5,195 nucleotides of DNA from contig JAFGJP010000183.1 in NCBI GenBank assembly GCA_016929035.1, positions 1 through 5,195 on the forward strand, in the 5' to 3' direction. Positions within the stretch are counted from its first letter, which is position 1. Each line of letters starts with the position of its first letter. The stretch is from Candidatus Auribacterota bacterium. Lineage in GTDB: Bacteria; Auribacterota; JAFGBW01; JAFGJP01. The notes beneath the pieces were generated by a model. The model was not told the origin of the DNA. It worked only from the letters and a program-made list of their open reading frames with translations, and made no database searches. The position numbers and the translations under genes were made by a program. Below are positions 5,191 to 5,195 of this stretch, in pieces.

Positions 5191-5195
5191 AATAA

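Overview
The window looks like part of a Gram-negative-type bacterial chromosome with moderate GC, judged by eye at the mid to upper 40s percent. The evidence is strong Shine-Dalgarno sites, two genes with Sec-type signal peptides and a Rho-independent terminator. The taxon cannot be fixed from the sequence. I have an unverified impression that similar 'YWALNDV...QCWDP.GWFWK' repeat proteins occur in uncultured, often anaerobic bacteria of the Omnitrophota/PVC type.

Layout. Bases 1-1248 (+) hold the C-terminal part (TM3 to TM12) of a sodium-coupled transporter of the NSS/LeuT/SLC6 family; its start lies outside the window. Bases 1249-1618 are a 370-base convergent intergenic region. It carries a cluster of three small stem-loops (1325-1397) and a bidirectional terminator (1556-1581). 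Bases 1619-3250 (-) and 3360-5138 (-) are two paralogous genes in tandem. Each encodes an exported protein made almost entirely of four ~127-130-residue units with TPR-like helices and the invariant signatures 'AW..L', 'KC(I/L)', 'YWALNDV.TC', and 'QCWD..GWFW'.

Regulation. Each repeat gene has a LacI/GalR-type palindrome of the form TGCAAnCGTTTGCA about 40 bases upstream of its start codon (3291-3308 and 5177-5190). The pair therefore looks co-regulated by one LacI-family protein encoded elsewhere. Regulators of this family usually respond to sugars or other small metabolites, but the effector cannot be read from this window.

How the genes relate. Repeats at matching positions in the two paralogues resemble each other, so a four-repeat ancestor probably existed before the gene duplicated. 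The upstream copy (3360-5138) has an extra 44-residue tail. That tail begins next to an A7 tract and spans a hairpin and an orphan Shine-Dalgarno-like sequence, so it may be a late addition or the result of a homopolymer frameshift. The transporter is convergent to the repeat genes, and no functional link between them can be shown. The strongest candidate for something undescribed is the pair of secreted, Cys/Trp-rich repeat proteins under a shared LacI-type operator.
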